Source of the DNA: Pseudomonadota bacterium
GTDB taxonomy: Bacteria > Pseudomonadota > Alphaproteobacteria > Rhizobiales > Beijerinckiaceae
Direction of reading: 5' to 3'
Length of the DNA stretch: 5,626 nucleotides
NCBI GenBank assembly: GCA_023393655.1
Contig: JAEWKP010000134.1
Span: forward strand, 1 to 5,626
The notes under the pieces were generated by a model that was not told the DNA's origin, made no database searches, and saw nothing but the letters and a program-made list of their open reading frames with translations. The position numbers and the translations under genes were made by a program. Shown here in pieces: positions 1 to 5,626 of this stretch (the first letter of the stretch is position 1; each line of letters begins with the position of its first letter).

Positions 1-1156
1 GCGATCCGGCATGCGCCGCCCAGGGCGAGAGCGCATAGAGCAGGATGCCGAGCCCGAAGAAGGTGGCATAGGTCAGCTTGCGGCCAAGCTTGTCCGAGAG
101 CGAGGCCCAGAAGAAGCGCCCGACGATATTGAACAGCGAGAGCAGGCCGACGAAGGCCGCCGCGATCGTGGCGATCTGCGTCTTCTGTCCGGCATCGAGC
201 GCAGCGAAGCCGATCTCCGGCTTGCCGATCAGGGAGCCCGCGAAGATCTCCTGCAGCATCGGCGAGGCCATGCCGAGCACGCCGATACCCGCGGAGACGT
301 TGAGGGTCAGCACCGACCAGATCAGCCAGAACTGCGGCGTCTTGTGCGCGTTCTGGAGGTGGACATGGCCGGAGGTGATCATGGCGTTCTGCGTCGCCGG
401 CGGCGTCCAGCCCTCCGGGCGCCAGTTCGCCGGCGGCACGCGATAGCCGAAGGTGCCGGCCATCATGAAGAGGAAATAGATCGCGGCCATTGCCACGAAG
501 GTCTGCCAGACGCCGACCGAGGCGGGCGTCTTGAAATAGTTCATCAGCATGTCCGCCAGCGGCGAGCCGATCATCGCGCCGCCGCCGAAGCCCATGATCG
601 CCATGCCGGTCGCCATGCCGCGCCGGTCGGGGAACCATTTCACCAGGGTCGAGACCGGCGAGATATAGCCGAGGCCGAGACCGATGCCGCCGATCACGCC
701 GGAGCCCACCCACATGAGCCAGAGCTGGTGCGTGTAGACGCCCAGCGCCGAGATCAGGAGGCCGCCGCACCAGCACAAGGTCGAGACGAAGGCCGCCTTG
801 CGCGGGCCGACGCGCTCGAGCCAGCCGCCCCAGATCGCGGCCGAAGAGCCGAGGAAGACGAAGAACAGCGTGTACATCCAGCCGAGATCGGCGACCTTCC
901 AGTCGCAGGATGTGGTGAACAGTGAGCCGATCAGGCCGACATCCGCCGCGCAGGCGACCGGCTTGGTGATGCCGATCGCCTGGCTCAGCGGCAGCCAGAA
1001 CACCGAGAAGCCATAGGCCATGCCGATGCACAGATGGATGCAGAGCGCAGCCGGCGGCACGAGCCAGCGATTGAAGCCCGGTTTGGCGATGGTCCTTTCG
1101 CGGTCGAGCAGGCCGATCCCGCCCCCGATCTGTCCGATATCGTCTGCGACACTCAT
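1..1156 (-). CDS. OFA-family MFS transporter (oxalate/formate antiporter type), C-terminus cut off
   Basis: The minus-strand frame from the ATG at 1156 is open to the left edge, giving 385 residues without a stop. It codes for an inner-membrane protein of the major facilitator superfamily. The best fit is the oxalate/formate antiporter (OxlT-like) family. Supporting landmarks are the loop 2-3 motif GGWLERVGPRK (110-120); the long Gly-rich block GGIGLGLGYISPVSTLVKWF (156-175), continued by DRRGMATG (177-184) and GFGGGAMIGSPL (189-200); KTPQFWLIW (272-280) at the start of the second half; and GRFFWASLSDKLGRK (346-360) as the second-half repeat of the MFS loop motif. Hydrophobic segments are visible at about 33-57, 91-111, 122-140, 145-170, 179-203, 217-237, 275-300, 327-349 and 361-380, so about three of twelve are missing. 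The loop of residues 58-90 is long and holds C69 and C84. R347 may correspond to the substrate-binding arginine of OxlT TM8. The paired TM11 lysine would lie outside the window. The substrate is inferred only from family and from the fds neighbours. Confidence 0.88.
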   Translation of the reverse strand, partial: MSVADDIGQIGGGIGLLDRERTIAKPGFNRWLVPPAALCIHLCIGMAYGFSVFWLPLSQAIGITKPVACAADVGLIGSLFTTSCDWKVADLGWMYTLFFVFLGSSAAIWGGWLERVGPRKAAFVSTLCWCGGLLISALGVYTHQLWLMWVGSGVIGGIGLGLGYISPVSTLVKWFPDRRGMATGMAIMGFGGGAMIGSPLADMLMNYFKTPASVGVWQTFVAMAAIYFLFMMAGTFGYRVPPANWRPEGWTPPATQNAMITSGHVHLQNAHKTPQFWLIWSVLTLNVSAGIGVLGMASPMLQEIFAGSLIGKPEIGFAALDAGQKTQIATIAAAFVGLLSLFNIVGRFFWASLSDKLGRKLTYATFFGLGILLYALSPWAAHAGS

Positions 1157-1249
1157 TCCCCGGTTCCTTTCCCCATGGCTTCGCCGTTCGGGCCGGGTAG
1201 GGTCCCAGCTCGTTGCTCTCTTCTCGTCGCCGGCGGACGCGTCTGGCTG
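1157..1249. other. Intergenic gap between fdsD and the OFA transporter gene
   Basis: These 93 bases are the only real non-coding stretch in the window. I see no -35/-10 pair, no A+T-rich segment and no stem-loop followed by a T run on the minus strand. The transporter's ribosome binding site lies at its downstream end. Read-through from the fds operon into the transporter gene is therefore possible, but a separate promoter of a non-standard sigma type cannot be excluded. Confidence 0.55.
1165..1170 (-). promoter_or_regulatory. Ribosome binding site of the OFA transporter gene
   Basis: AAAGGA on the minus strand lies 8 bases before the ATG at 1156. This supports that start. An ATG 20 bases further upstream (at 1176) is out of frame and reaches a stop within eight codons. 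Confidence 0.6.
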
Positions 1250-1522
1250 CTAACCTCCGCGCCCCGGCCTGATCCGCGGCAGGGCATGCCGCAACAGGGG
1301 CGGGAGGTCCTCCGGCCGGTTGGCGAAAGCGGCAAGGAAGTCCCCGCGCATGCGCCCGGTCCAGAACTGGTTGATATGGTCGGCGACGGACGCCGCCGCC
1401 TCCGCCTCCGGATAGGCCTTGAAGAAATCGGTGATCTGCCCGGCCATGCGCAGGAGCTTCGCGACGTTCTCCGCGTGGTGGTCGGCCGGGGCGGGTTCTG
1501 TGGTCAGGCCGGTCTCCCTCAT
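1250..1522 (-). CDS. fdsD: Formate dehydrogenase delta subunit
   Basis: This 90-residue product matches the small FdsD family, a subunit of soluble NAD+-dependent formate dehydrogenase that is needed for a stable or active complex. Visible traits are the core ENVAKLLRMAGQITDFFKAY (residues 18-37), then a second helical stretch with VADHINQFWTGRMRGDFL (46-63). The tail has the typical LPPLLRHALPRIRP pattern and ends Arg/Gly-rich. There are no cysteines, so no Fe-S role is expected, and there is no signal peptide or membrane segment. I chose the ATG at 1522 because it forms the classic ATGA overlap with the fdhD stop and leaves a product of family size. The same frame stays open further upstream (an ATG at 1843), but that extension only reads fdhD out of frame. 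No strong Shine-Dalgarno is seen, so translation is probably coupled to fdhD. Confidence 0.92.
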   Translation of the reverse strand: MRETGLTTEPAPADHHAENVAKLLRMAGQITDFFKAYPEAEAAASVADHINQFWTGRMRGDFLAAFANRPEDLPPLLRHALPRIRPGRGG

Positions 1523-2361
1523 CGGGCGATGGTCTCGTGTTCGGGCGCGAGCGCACCGGTGAAGACGATACAGCCGTCGCGGCGCGCCACCGCGGCCAAG
1601 GTCAGGCCAAGATGCCGGGCACGCTCGATCGCGAGCGAGGTCGGCGCGGAGATCGCGACCAGCGTGCCGGCGCCGAAGATCGCGGCCTTCTCGACCATCT
1701 CGAAGGAGGCGCGGCTGGTGACGAGCAGGAAGCCTTCTTTCGCATCCGCCCCGGCGCGCAGCTGCGCGCCGATCAGCTTGTCGAGCGCGTTGTGCCGGCC
1801 GACATCCTCGCGCACCACCAGGATCGCACCATTCGCATCGCACCAGGCGGCGGCATGAACGGCGCGGGTGAGCTGGCTCAGGGGCTGGTGCCTGTCGAGT
1901 TCCGCAAGCGCCGCCTCGATTGCCGAAGCGGATACGGCGCGGGAAGCCCGCGTCGCCGCATCGGCCATGGGGATTTCCGCGATGGTCTCGACCCCGCAGA
2001 GCCCGCAGGAGGTTCGGCCCGAGAGATTGCGCCGCCGGGCCAGATGCTCGCGGAAGCGGCCCGGCGCGAGCTCGACGGTGACGATCACGCCCTCGTCCTT
2101 CGGCTCGATGGCGACGGTGCGGATCTCGTCCGCGCCGCGCACGATGCCTTCGGTCAGGCTGAAGCCGGTAACGAAATCTTCCAGATCGGACGGGCTCGCC
2201 ATCATCACCGCATAGGGCATGTTGCCGTAGACGATGTTGATGGGGGTCTCGACCGCGACCTCGATCTCGCGCGCGCCCTCCGGCGCCGCGCCGAAGCGCA
2301 GCGGCTGCGCCGTGACGGCCGCCGAGGCCGGCGGCTGGGCGGGCGGGTTATTCCGCGGCAT
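1519..2361 (-). CDS. fdhD: Formate dehydrogenase accessory sulfurtransferase FdhD (FdsC)
   Basis: FdhD family proteins carry sulfur from a cysteine desulfurase to the bis-MGD cofactor, giving the sulfido ligand on Mo without which formate dehydrogenase is inactive. They also bind the cofactor. The 280-residue product has the family landmarks in order: VETPINIVYG (37-46), the DLEDFVTGFSLTEGIV block (59-74), the cysteine loop TSCGLCGVE with C119 and C122 (the CxxC needed for sulfur transfer in E. coli FdhD), VREDVGRHNALDKLIG (183-198), and TSRASFEMVEKAAIFG (215-230). Residues 1-30 are a non-conserved Ala/Pro-rich lead. The ATG at 2361 is the only usable Met start, because the next in-frame Met (48) lies inside the conserved core. 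This start sits inside the end of fdsA (14-base overlap), with a modest GGAG about 10 bases upstream. Its stop overlaps the fdsD start. In fds operons this gene is often named fdsC. Confidence 0.96.
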   Translation of the reverse strand: MPRNNPPAQPPASAAVTAQPLRFGAAPEGAREIEVAVETPINIVYGNMPYAVMMASPSDLEDFVTGFSLTEGIVRGADEIRTVAIEPKDEGVIVTVELAPGRFREHLARRRNLSGRTSCGLCGVETIAEIPMADAATRASRAVSASAIEAALAELDRHQPLSQLTRAVHAAAWCDANGAILVVREDVGRHNALDKLIGAQLRAGADAKEGFLLVTSRASFEMVEKAAIFGAGTLVAISAPTSLAIERARHLGLTLAAVARRDGCIVFTGALAPEHETIAR

Positions 2362-5230
2362 CAGGCAGGCGCTCCGCGATCCGGCGCAAGGTCACGTCCT
2401 CCTCGAAATTCTTCTCCTGCCATGCGGAATAGGCGTTGGTGCGCCGGACGTCGACGGCGGTGACCTTGTATTCCGGACAATTCGTCGCCCAGTCCGAATA
2501 ATCGGTGGTGATGACGTTGGCGCCGGTCTTGGCATGGTGGAAGGTCGTGTAGACCACACCCGGCTGCATCCGCTCGGAAATGATCGCCCTCAGCGCGATA
2601 TCGCCCGAGCGGCTGGCGAGCGCGACGAGATCGCCGTCGCGGATGCCGCGGCTCTCGGCATCGAAGGGGTGGATCTCCAGCACGTCCTCGTCATGCCAGG
2701 CGCCGTTCTCGGTGCGGCGCGTCTGCGCGCCGACATTGTATTGCGAGAGGATGCGGCCTGTCGTGAGCAGCAGCGGGAAGCGCGGCCCGGTCCGTTCGTC
2801 GGTCGGGACGTATTCGGTGATCATGAACTTGCCCTTGCCGCGCACGAAGCGGTCGACATGCATCAGGGGCGTGCCGGTCGGCGCCTTGTCGTTGCAGGGC
2901 CACTGCACCGAGCCGAGCTTCTCCAGCTTGTCATAGGAGACGCCGGCGAAGCTCGGGGTGAGGCGCGCGATCTCGTCCATGATCTCGGAGGGATGGCCAT
3001 ACGCCATCTCGTAGCCGAGGGCCCGCGCCAGCTCGATCGTGACCTGCCACTCGTCCTTGCCGGAGAGCGGCGCCATCACCTGCCGCACGCGGTTGATGCG
3101 GCGTTCGGCATTGGTGAAGGTGCCGTCCTTCTCCAGGAAGGAGGCGCCCGGCAGGAAGACATGGGCGTATTTCGCCGTCTCGTTCAGGAAGATGTCCTGG
3201 ATGACGACGCATTCCATCGCGGCGAGGCCCGCCGTGACATGCTTGGTGTTCGGGTCGGACTGGGCGATATCCTCGCCCTGGACATAGAGGCCCTTGAACG
3301 TGCCTTCGACGGCCTCGTCCAGCATGTTGTTGATGCGCAGGCCCTGCTCGGGATCGAGTGGCACGCCCCAGAGCATCTCGAAGACCTGCCGGGTCGAATC
3401 GTCGGAGACGTGGCGATAGCCCGAGAATTCGTGCGGGAAGGAGCCCATGTCGCAGGAGCCCTGGACATTGTTCTGCCCGCGCAGCGGATTGATGCCGACG
3501 CCCTCGCGGCCGATATTGCCGGTCGCCATGGCAAGGTCTGCCATCGCCATCACCGTGGTCGAGCCCTGGCTGTGCTCGGTGACGCCGAGCCCGTAATAGA
3601 TCGCGCCATTGCCGCCGGTGGCATAAAGCCGCGCCGCGGCGCGGACATCCGCCGCCGGCACGCCGGTGTACTGCTCGCTCGCCTCCGGCGAATTCTCTTC
3701 GCGGGCGACGAAGCGGGCCCAGTGCTCGAAATCGCCGAGATCGCAGCGCTCGCGCACATAGGCCTCGTCGATCAGCCCTTCGGTGACGACGACATGGCTG
3801 AGCGCATTGAGCAGCGCGACATTGGTGCCGGGGCGCAGCGGCAGGTGGTAGTCCGCCTTGATATGCGGCGACTGCACCATGTCGATCCGGCGGGGGTCGG
3901 CGACGATCAGGCGGGCGCCCTCGCGGATGCGCTTCTTCATCCGCGAGGCGAAGACCGGGTGGCCGTCGGTCGGGTTGGCGCCGATGGCCAGGATGACGTC
4001 GGACTTCGCGACCGACTTGAAGTCCTGCGTGCCAGCCGAGGTGCCGAGCGTCGTCCTCAGGCCATAGCCGGTCGGCGAATGGCAGACGCGGGCGCAGGTA
4101 TCGACATTATTGTTGCGGAAGGCGGCGCGCACCAGCTTCTGGACGAGGAAGACCTCCTCGTTGGTGCAGCGCGACGAGGTGATGGCGCCGACCGATTCAC
4201 GGCCATATTTCGCCTGGATGCGCTTGAACTCCGAGGCCGCGTAGTTGATCGCCTCTTCCCATGAGACTTCGCGCCACGGATCCGTGATCTTCGCCCGGAT
4301 CATCGGCTTGGTCATGCGGTCGGTATGGGTGGCATAGCCCCAGGCGAAGCGGCCCTTCACGCAGCTATGGCCCTCGTTGGCCTTGCCATCCTTGTAGGGC
4401 ACCATGCGGATGACGCGGTCGCCCTGCATCTCCGCCTTGAACGAGCAGCCGACGCCGCAATAGGCGCATGTCGTGACCACCGAGTGCTCGGGCTGGCCGT
4501 GCTCGATGACTTTGTTCTCCATCAGAGTCGCCGTCGGGCAGGCCTGCACGCAGGCGCCGCAGGAGACGCATTCCGATCCCAGGAAATCGGTCGGCCCCGC
4601 CGCCACGCGGGACTCGAAGCCGCGGCCGGTGATCGTCAGCGCGAAGGTGCCCTGCACCTCCTCGCAGGCACGCACGCAGCGATTGCAGACGATGCATTTC
4701 GACGGATCGTAGGTGAAATAGGGGTTCGAGCTGTCCTTCGCGAGCCAGTTCTCGTTGGCGAGCCCGTCTGCCCCCTTGGCGAAGACGTGGTTCTCGCCCT
4801 CGTAGCCGTAGCGGACCTCGCGCAAGCCCACGGCGCCGGCCATGTCCTGCAATTCGCAGTCGCCCTTGGCCGAGCAGGTCAGGCAGTCCAGCGGGTGGTC
4901 GGAGATGTAGAGCTCCATCACGCCCTTGCGTAGCCCGGAGAGATTCTCCGACTGGGTGCGGACGACCATGCCCTCTTCTGCCGGTGTCGTGCAGGAAGCG
5001 GGCGTGCCGCGCCGCCCCTCGATCTCGACGAGGCAGAGCCGGCAGGAGCCGAAGGGTTCGAGCGAGTCGGTGGCGCAGAGCTTGGGGATCTTGGTTCCCA
5101 GGCTCATCGCGGCGGCCATCACCGAGGTGCCTGCCGGCACCGTGACGCTCTGGCCGTCGATGGTCAGCGTCACCGTCTTCTCGGAGAGACGGATCGGCGT
5201 GCCGTAGTCGATTTCCTTGATCAGGGCCAT
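2348..5230 (-). CDS. fdsA: NAD+-dependent formate dehydrogenase catalytic alpha subunit (Mo-bisMGD)
   Basis: This is the cytoplasmic catalytic subunit that oxidises formate to CO2 at a molybdenum bis-MGD centre. At 960 residues it has the usual full length of FdsA. Domains in order: a plant-type [2Fe-2S] domain (about 18-95; C52, C63, C66, C80); a NuoG-like His-Cys [4Fe-4S] site (H112, C116, C119, C125); two ferredoxin-type [4Fe-4S] sites (C179/C182/C185/C189 and C221/C224/C227/C231, where C189 and C231 may serve the other cluster); and the FDH-type [4Fe-4S] domain (C255, C258, C262, C290). The molybdopterin domain follows (about 305-735), then the dinucleotide-binding domain (about 817-928). 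The Mo ligand is C383 in ARVCHSPT, where Escherichia coli FdhF has selenocysteine. H384 follows it, and R584 in NPLRGQNN is the expected active-site arginine. K292 in SCVKGR matches the lysine between the FDH-type [4Fe-4S] cluster and the cofactor. All expected ligands are present, so an active enzyme is likely. The ATG has a strong Shine-Dalgarno. The end overlaps fdhD by 14 bases. Confidence 0.97.
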   Translation of the reverse strand: MALIKEIDYGTPIRLSEKTVTLTIDGQSVTVPAGTSVMAAAMSLGTKIPKLCATDSLEPFGSCRLCLVEIEGRRGTPASCTTPAEEGMVVRTQSENLSGLRKGVMELYISDHPLDCLTCSAKGDCELQDMAGAVGLREVRYGYEGENHVFAKGADGLANENWLAKDSSNPYFTYDPSKCIVCNRCVRACEEVQGTFALTITGRGFESRVAAGPTDFLGSECVSCGACVQACPTATLMENKVIEHGQPEHSVVTTCAYCGVGCSFKAEMQGDRVIRMVPYKDGKANEGHSCVKGRFAWGYATHTDRMTKPMIRAKITDPWREVSWEEAINYAASEFKRIQAKYGRESVGAITSSRCTNEEVFLVQKLVRAAFRNNNVDTCARVCHSPTGYGLRTTLGTSAGTQDFKSVAKSDVILAIGANPTDGHPVFASRMKKRIREGARLIVADPRRIDMVQSPHIKADYHLPLRPGTNVALLNALSHVVVTEGLIDEAYVRERCDLGDFEHWARFVAREENSPEASEQYTGVPAADVRAAARLYATGGNGAIYYGLGVTEHSQGSTTVMAMADLAMATGNIGREGVGINPLRGQNNVQGSCDMGSFPHEFSGYRHVSDDSTRQVFEMLWGVPLDPEQGLRINNMLDEAVEGTFKGLYVQGEDIAQSDPNTKHVTAGLAAMECVVIQDIFLNETAKYAHVFLPGASFLEKDGTFTNAERRINRVRQVMAPLSGKDEWQVTIELARALGYEMAYGHPSEIMDEIARLTPSFAGVSYDKLEKLGSVQWPCNDKAPTGTPLMHVDRFVRGKGKFMITEYVPTDERTGPRFPLLLTTGRILSQYNVGAQTRRTENGAWHDEDVLEIHPFDAESRGIRDGDLVALASRSGDIALRAIISERMQPGVVYTTFHHAKTGANVITTDYSDWATNCPEYKVTAVDVRRTNAYSAWQEKNFEEDVTLRRIAERLPDAAE

Positions 5231-5235
5231 CTCAG

Positions 5236-5242
5236 CCTCCTC
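5236..5242 (-). promoter_or_regulatory. Ribosome binding site of fdsA
   Basis: On the minus strand the sequence GAGGAGG ends 5 bases before the ATG at 5230. It is a strong Shine-Dalgarno match and overlaps the TGA stop of fdsB. This supports the ATG at 5230 as the fdsA start and suggests that ribosomes finishing fdsB can reinitiate on fdsA. Confidence 0.8.
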
Positions 5243-5626
5243 ACTCGGCCGCCAGAGGCAGCGGAGGACGGTCGAAATCCTCGGGGAAATGATTGAGTGC
5301 GCTCAGCACCGGCATGGGGGTCAATCCACCCATGGCGCAGAGCGAGGCATCGGTCATCAGCTTCGAAAGGTCGCGCAGCACGGCGATGTTCTTCGGAACC
5401 TCGGTGCCGGCGATGATGCGGTCCATCACCTCGACGCCGCGCGTCGCGCCGATGCGGCAGGGCGTGCACTTGCCGCAGCTCTCCTTGGCGCAGAATGCGA
5501 AGGCGAAGCGGGCCTGCCTGGCCATGTCGACGCTGTCGTCGAAGACGACGATACCGCCATGGCCGAGCATCGCGCCGATGCCGGCCAGCGCCTCGTAGTC
5601 CATCGGGGTGTCGAGCTGCTTTTCGG
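5241..5626 (-). CDS. fdsB: NAD+-dependent formate dehydrogenase beta subunit (NuoF-like), C-terminal part
   Basis: This is the last 127 residues of the FMN- and NAD-binding subunit of soluble formate dehydrogenase, which takes electrons from FdsA and reduces NAD+ in the cytoplasm. The reading frame is open to the window edge, so the start, the NAD/FMN-binding Rossmann-like part and most of the SLBB region are missing. What is visible is the C-terminal [4Fe-4S] domain of the NuoF/HoxF/FdsB family. It has the signature CxxCxxC in SCGKCTPCR (visible residues 49-57) and the fourth ligand about 40 residues later in SLCAMGG. An internal ATG at 5603 lies in the middle of the conserved domain and is not the true start. 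The gene ends 10 bases before fdsA, and its stop codon overlaps the fdsA ribosome binding site. NuoF of complex I or a hydrogenase HoxF would look alike here, but the fdsA neighbour settles the identity. Confidence 0.93.
   Translation of the reverse strand, partial: EKQLDTPMDYEALAGIGAMLGHGGIVVFDDSVDMARQARFAFAFCAKESCGKCTPCRIGATRGVEVMDRIIAGTEVPKNIAVLRDLSKLMTDASLCAMGGLTPMPVLSALNHFPEDFDRPPLPLAAE

Noticed and set aside
11..925. A 304-codon open frame on the plus strand at the left end.
   Set aside because: It is antisense to the OFA transporter frame, which has clear MFS motifs and membrane segments. The plus-strand product is a charged, low-complexity Arg/Glu/Ala/Asp sequence typical of a shadow frame.
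1225..1239. A near-palindrome around CGCCGGCG in the fdsD-transporter gap, considered as a terminator or operator.
   Set aside because: The arms meet with no room for a loop and pair imperfectly, and no T run follows on the minus strand. Short GC palindromes are common by chance at this base composition.
1523..1843. An upstream extension of the fdsD frame giving a 197-residue protein.
   Set aside because: The extension is fdhD read in another frame and is Arg-rich without family similarity. The ATG at 1522 gives a normal-size FdsD with a typical ATGA overlap.
1537..2463. A 308-codon plus-strand open frame across fdhD.
   Set aside because: It is antisense to FdhD, whose CGLCG and other family blocks are intact. 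The plus-strand product shows no domain.
2234..4264. A 676-codon open frame on the plus strand, antisense to fdsA and the start of fdhD.
   Set aside because: It lies wholly opposite genes with clear family motifs. Its product is Arg/Ala/Asp/Gly-rich with no recognisable domain, as expected when a high-GC coding strand is read backwards. No ribosome binding site supports it.
5241..5603. The ATG at 5603 as the start of a separate small Fe-S protein.
   Set aside because: The frame continues upstream to the window edge with family-like sequence, and the ATG falls within the conserved NuoF-type C-terminal region. The gene is simply cut by the window.

Overview
The window is a GC-rich, almost fully coding stretch, and every gene in it reads on the minus strand. 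It holds the 3' part of an operon for a soluble, NAD+-dependent, molybdenum formate dehydrogenase of the Fds type. A transporter gene of the oxalate/formate (OFA) branch of the major facilitator superfamily follows. The high GC content, the protein sequences, and the fdsB-fdsA-fdhD-fdsD order suggest an alphaproteobacterium, most likely of the Hyphomicrobiales (Bosea- or Methylobacterium-like). That placement is an impression from sequence style, not a search result.

In transcription order (high to low coordinates), 5626-5241 is the C-terminal end of FdsB, the NuoF-like flavin/NAD-binding subunit, cut by the window edge. 5230-2348 is FdsA, the 960-residue catalytic subunit with a NuoG-like Fe-S N-terminus and a bis-MGD C-terminus. 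2361-1519 is FdhD (also called FdsC), the sulfurtransferase needed to activate the molybdenum cofactor. 1522-1250 is FdsD, the small accessory subunit. After a 93-base gap, 1156 to the left edge is the OFA-family transporter, whose C-terminus is missing.

The genes are tightly packed. There is a 10-base gap between fdsB and fdsA, a 14-base overlap between fdsA and fdhD, and a 4-base ATGA overlap between fdhD and fdsD. This implies one mRNA with coupled translation. FdsA oxidises formate to CO2 at the Mo centre and passes electrons through its Fe-S clusters to FdsB, which reduces NAD+. FdhD inserts the sulfido ligand into the cofactor, and FdsD is part of the mature complex. The adjacent transporter would plausibly bring in formate or oxalate, or exchange one for the other, but its substrate is not shown by the sequence.

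The operon promoter and the fdsG gene expected upstream of fdsB lie outside the window. I saw no RNA gene, mobile element, CRISPR array or clear terminator. This is a well-known system. I found no credible new one, and the findings below are modest.
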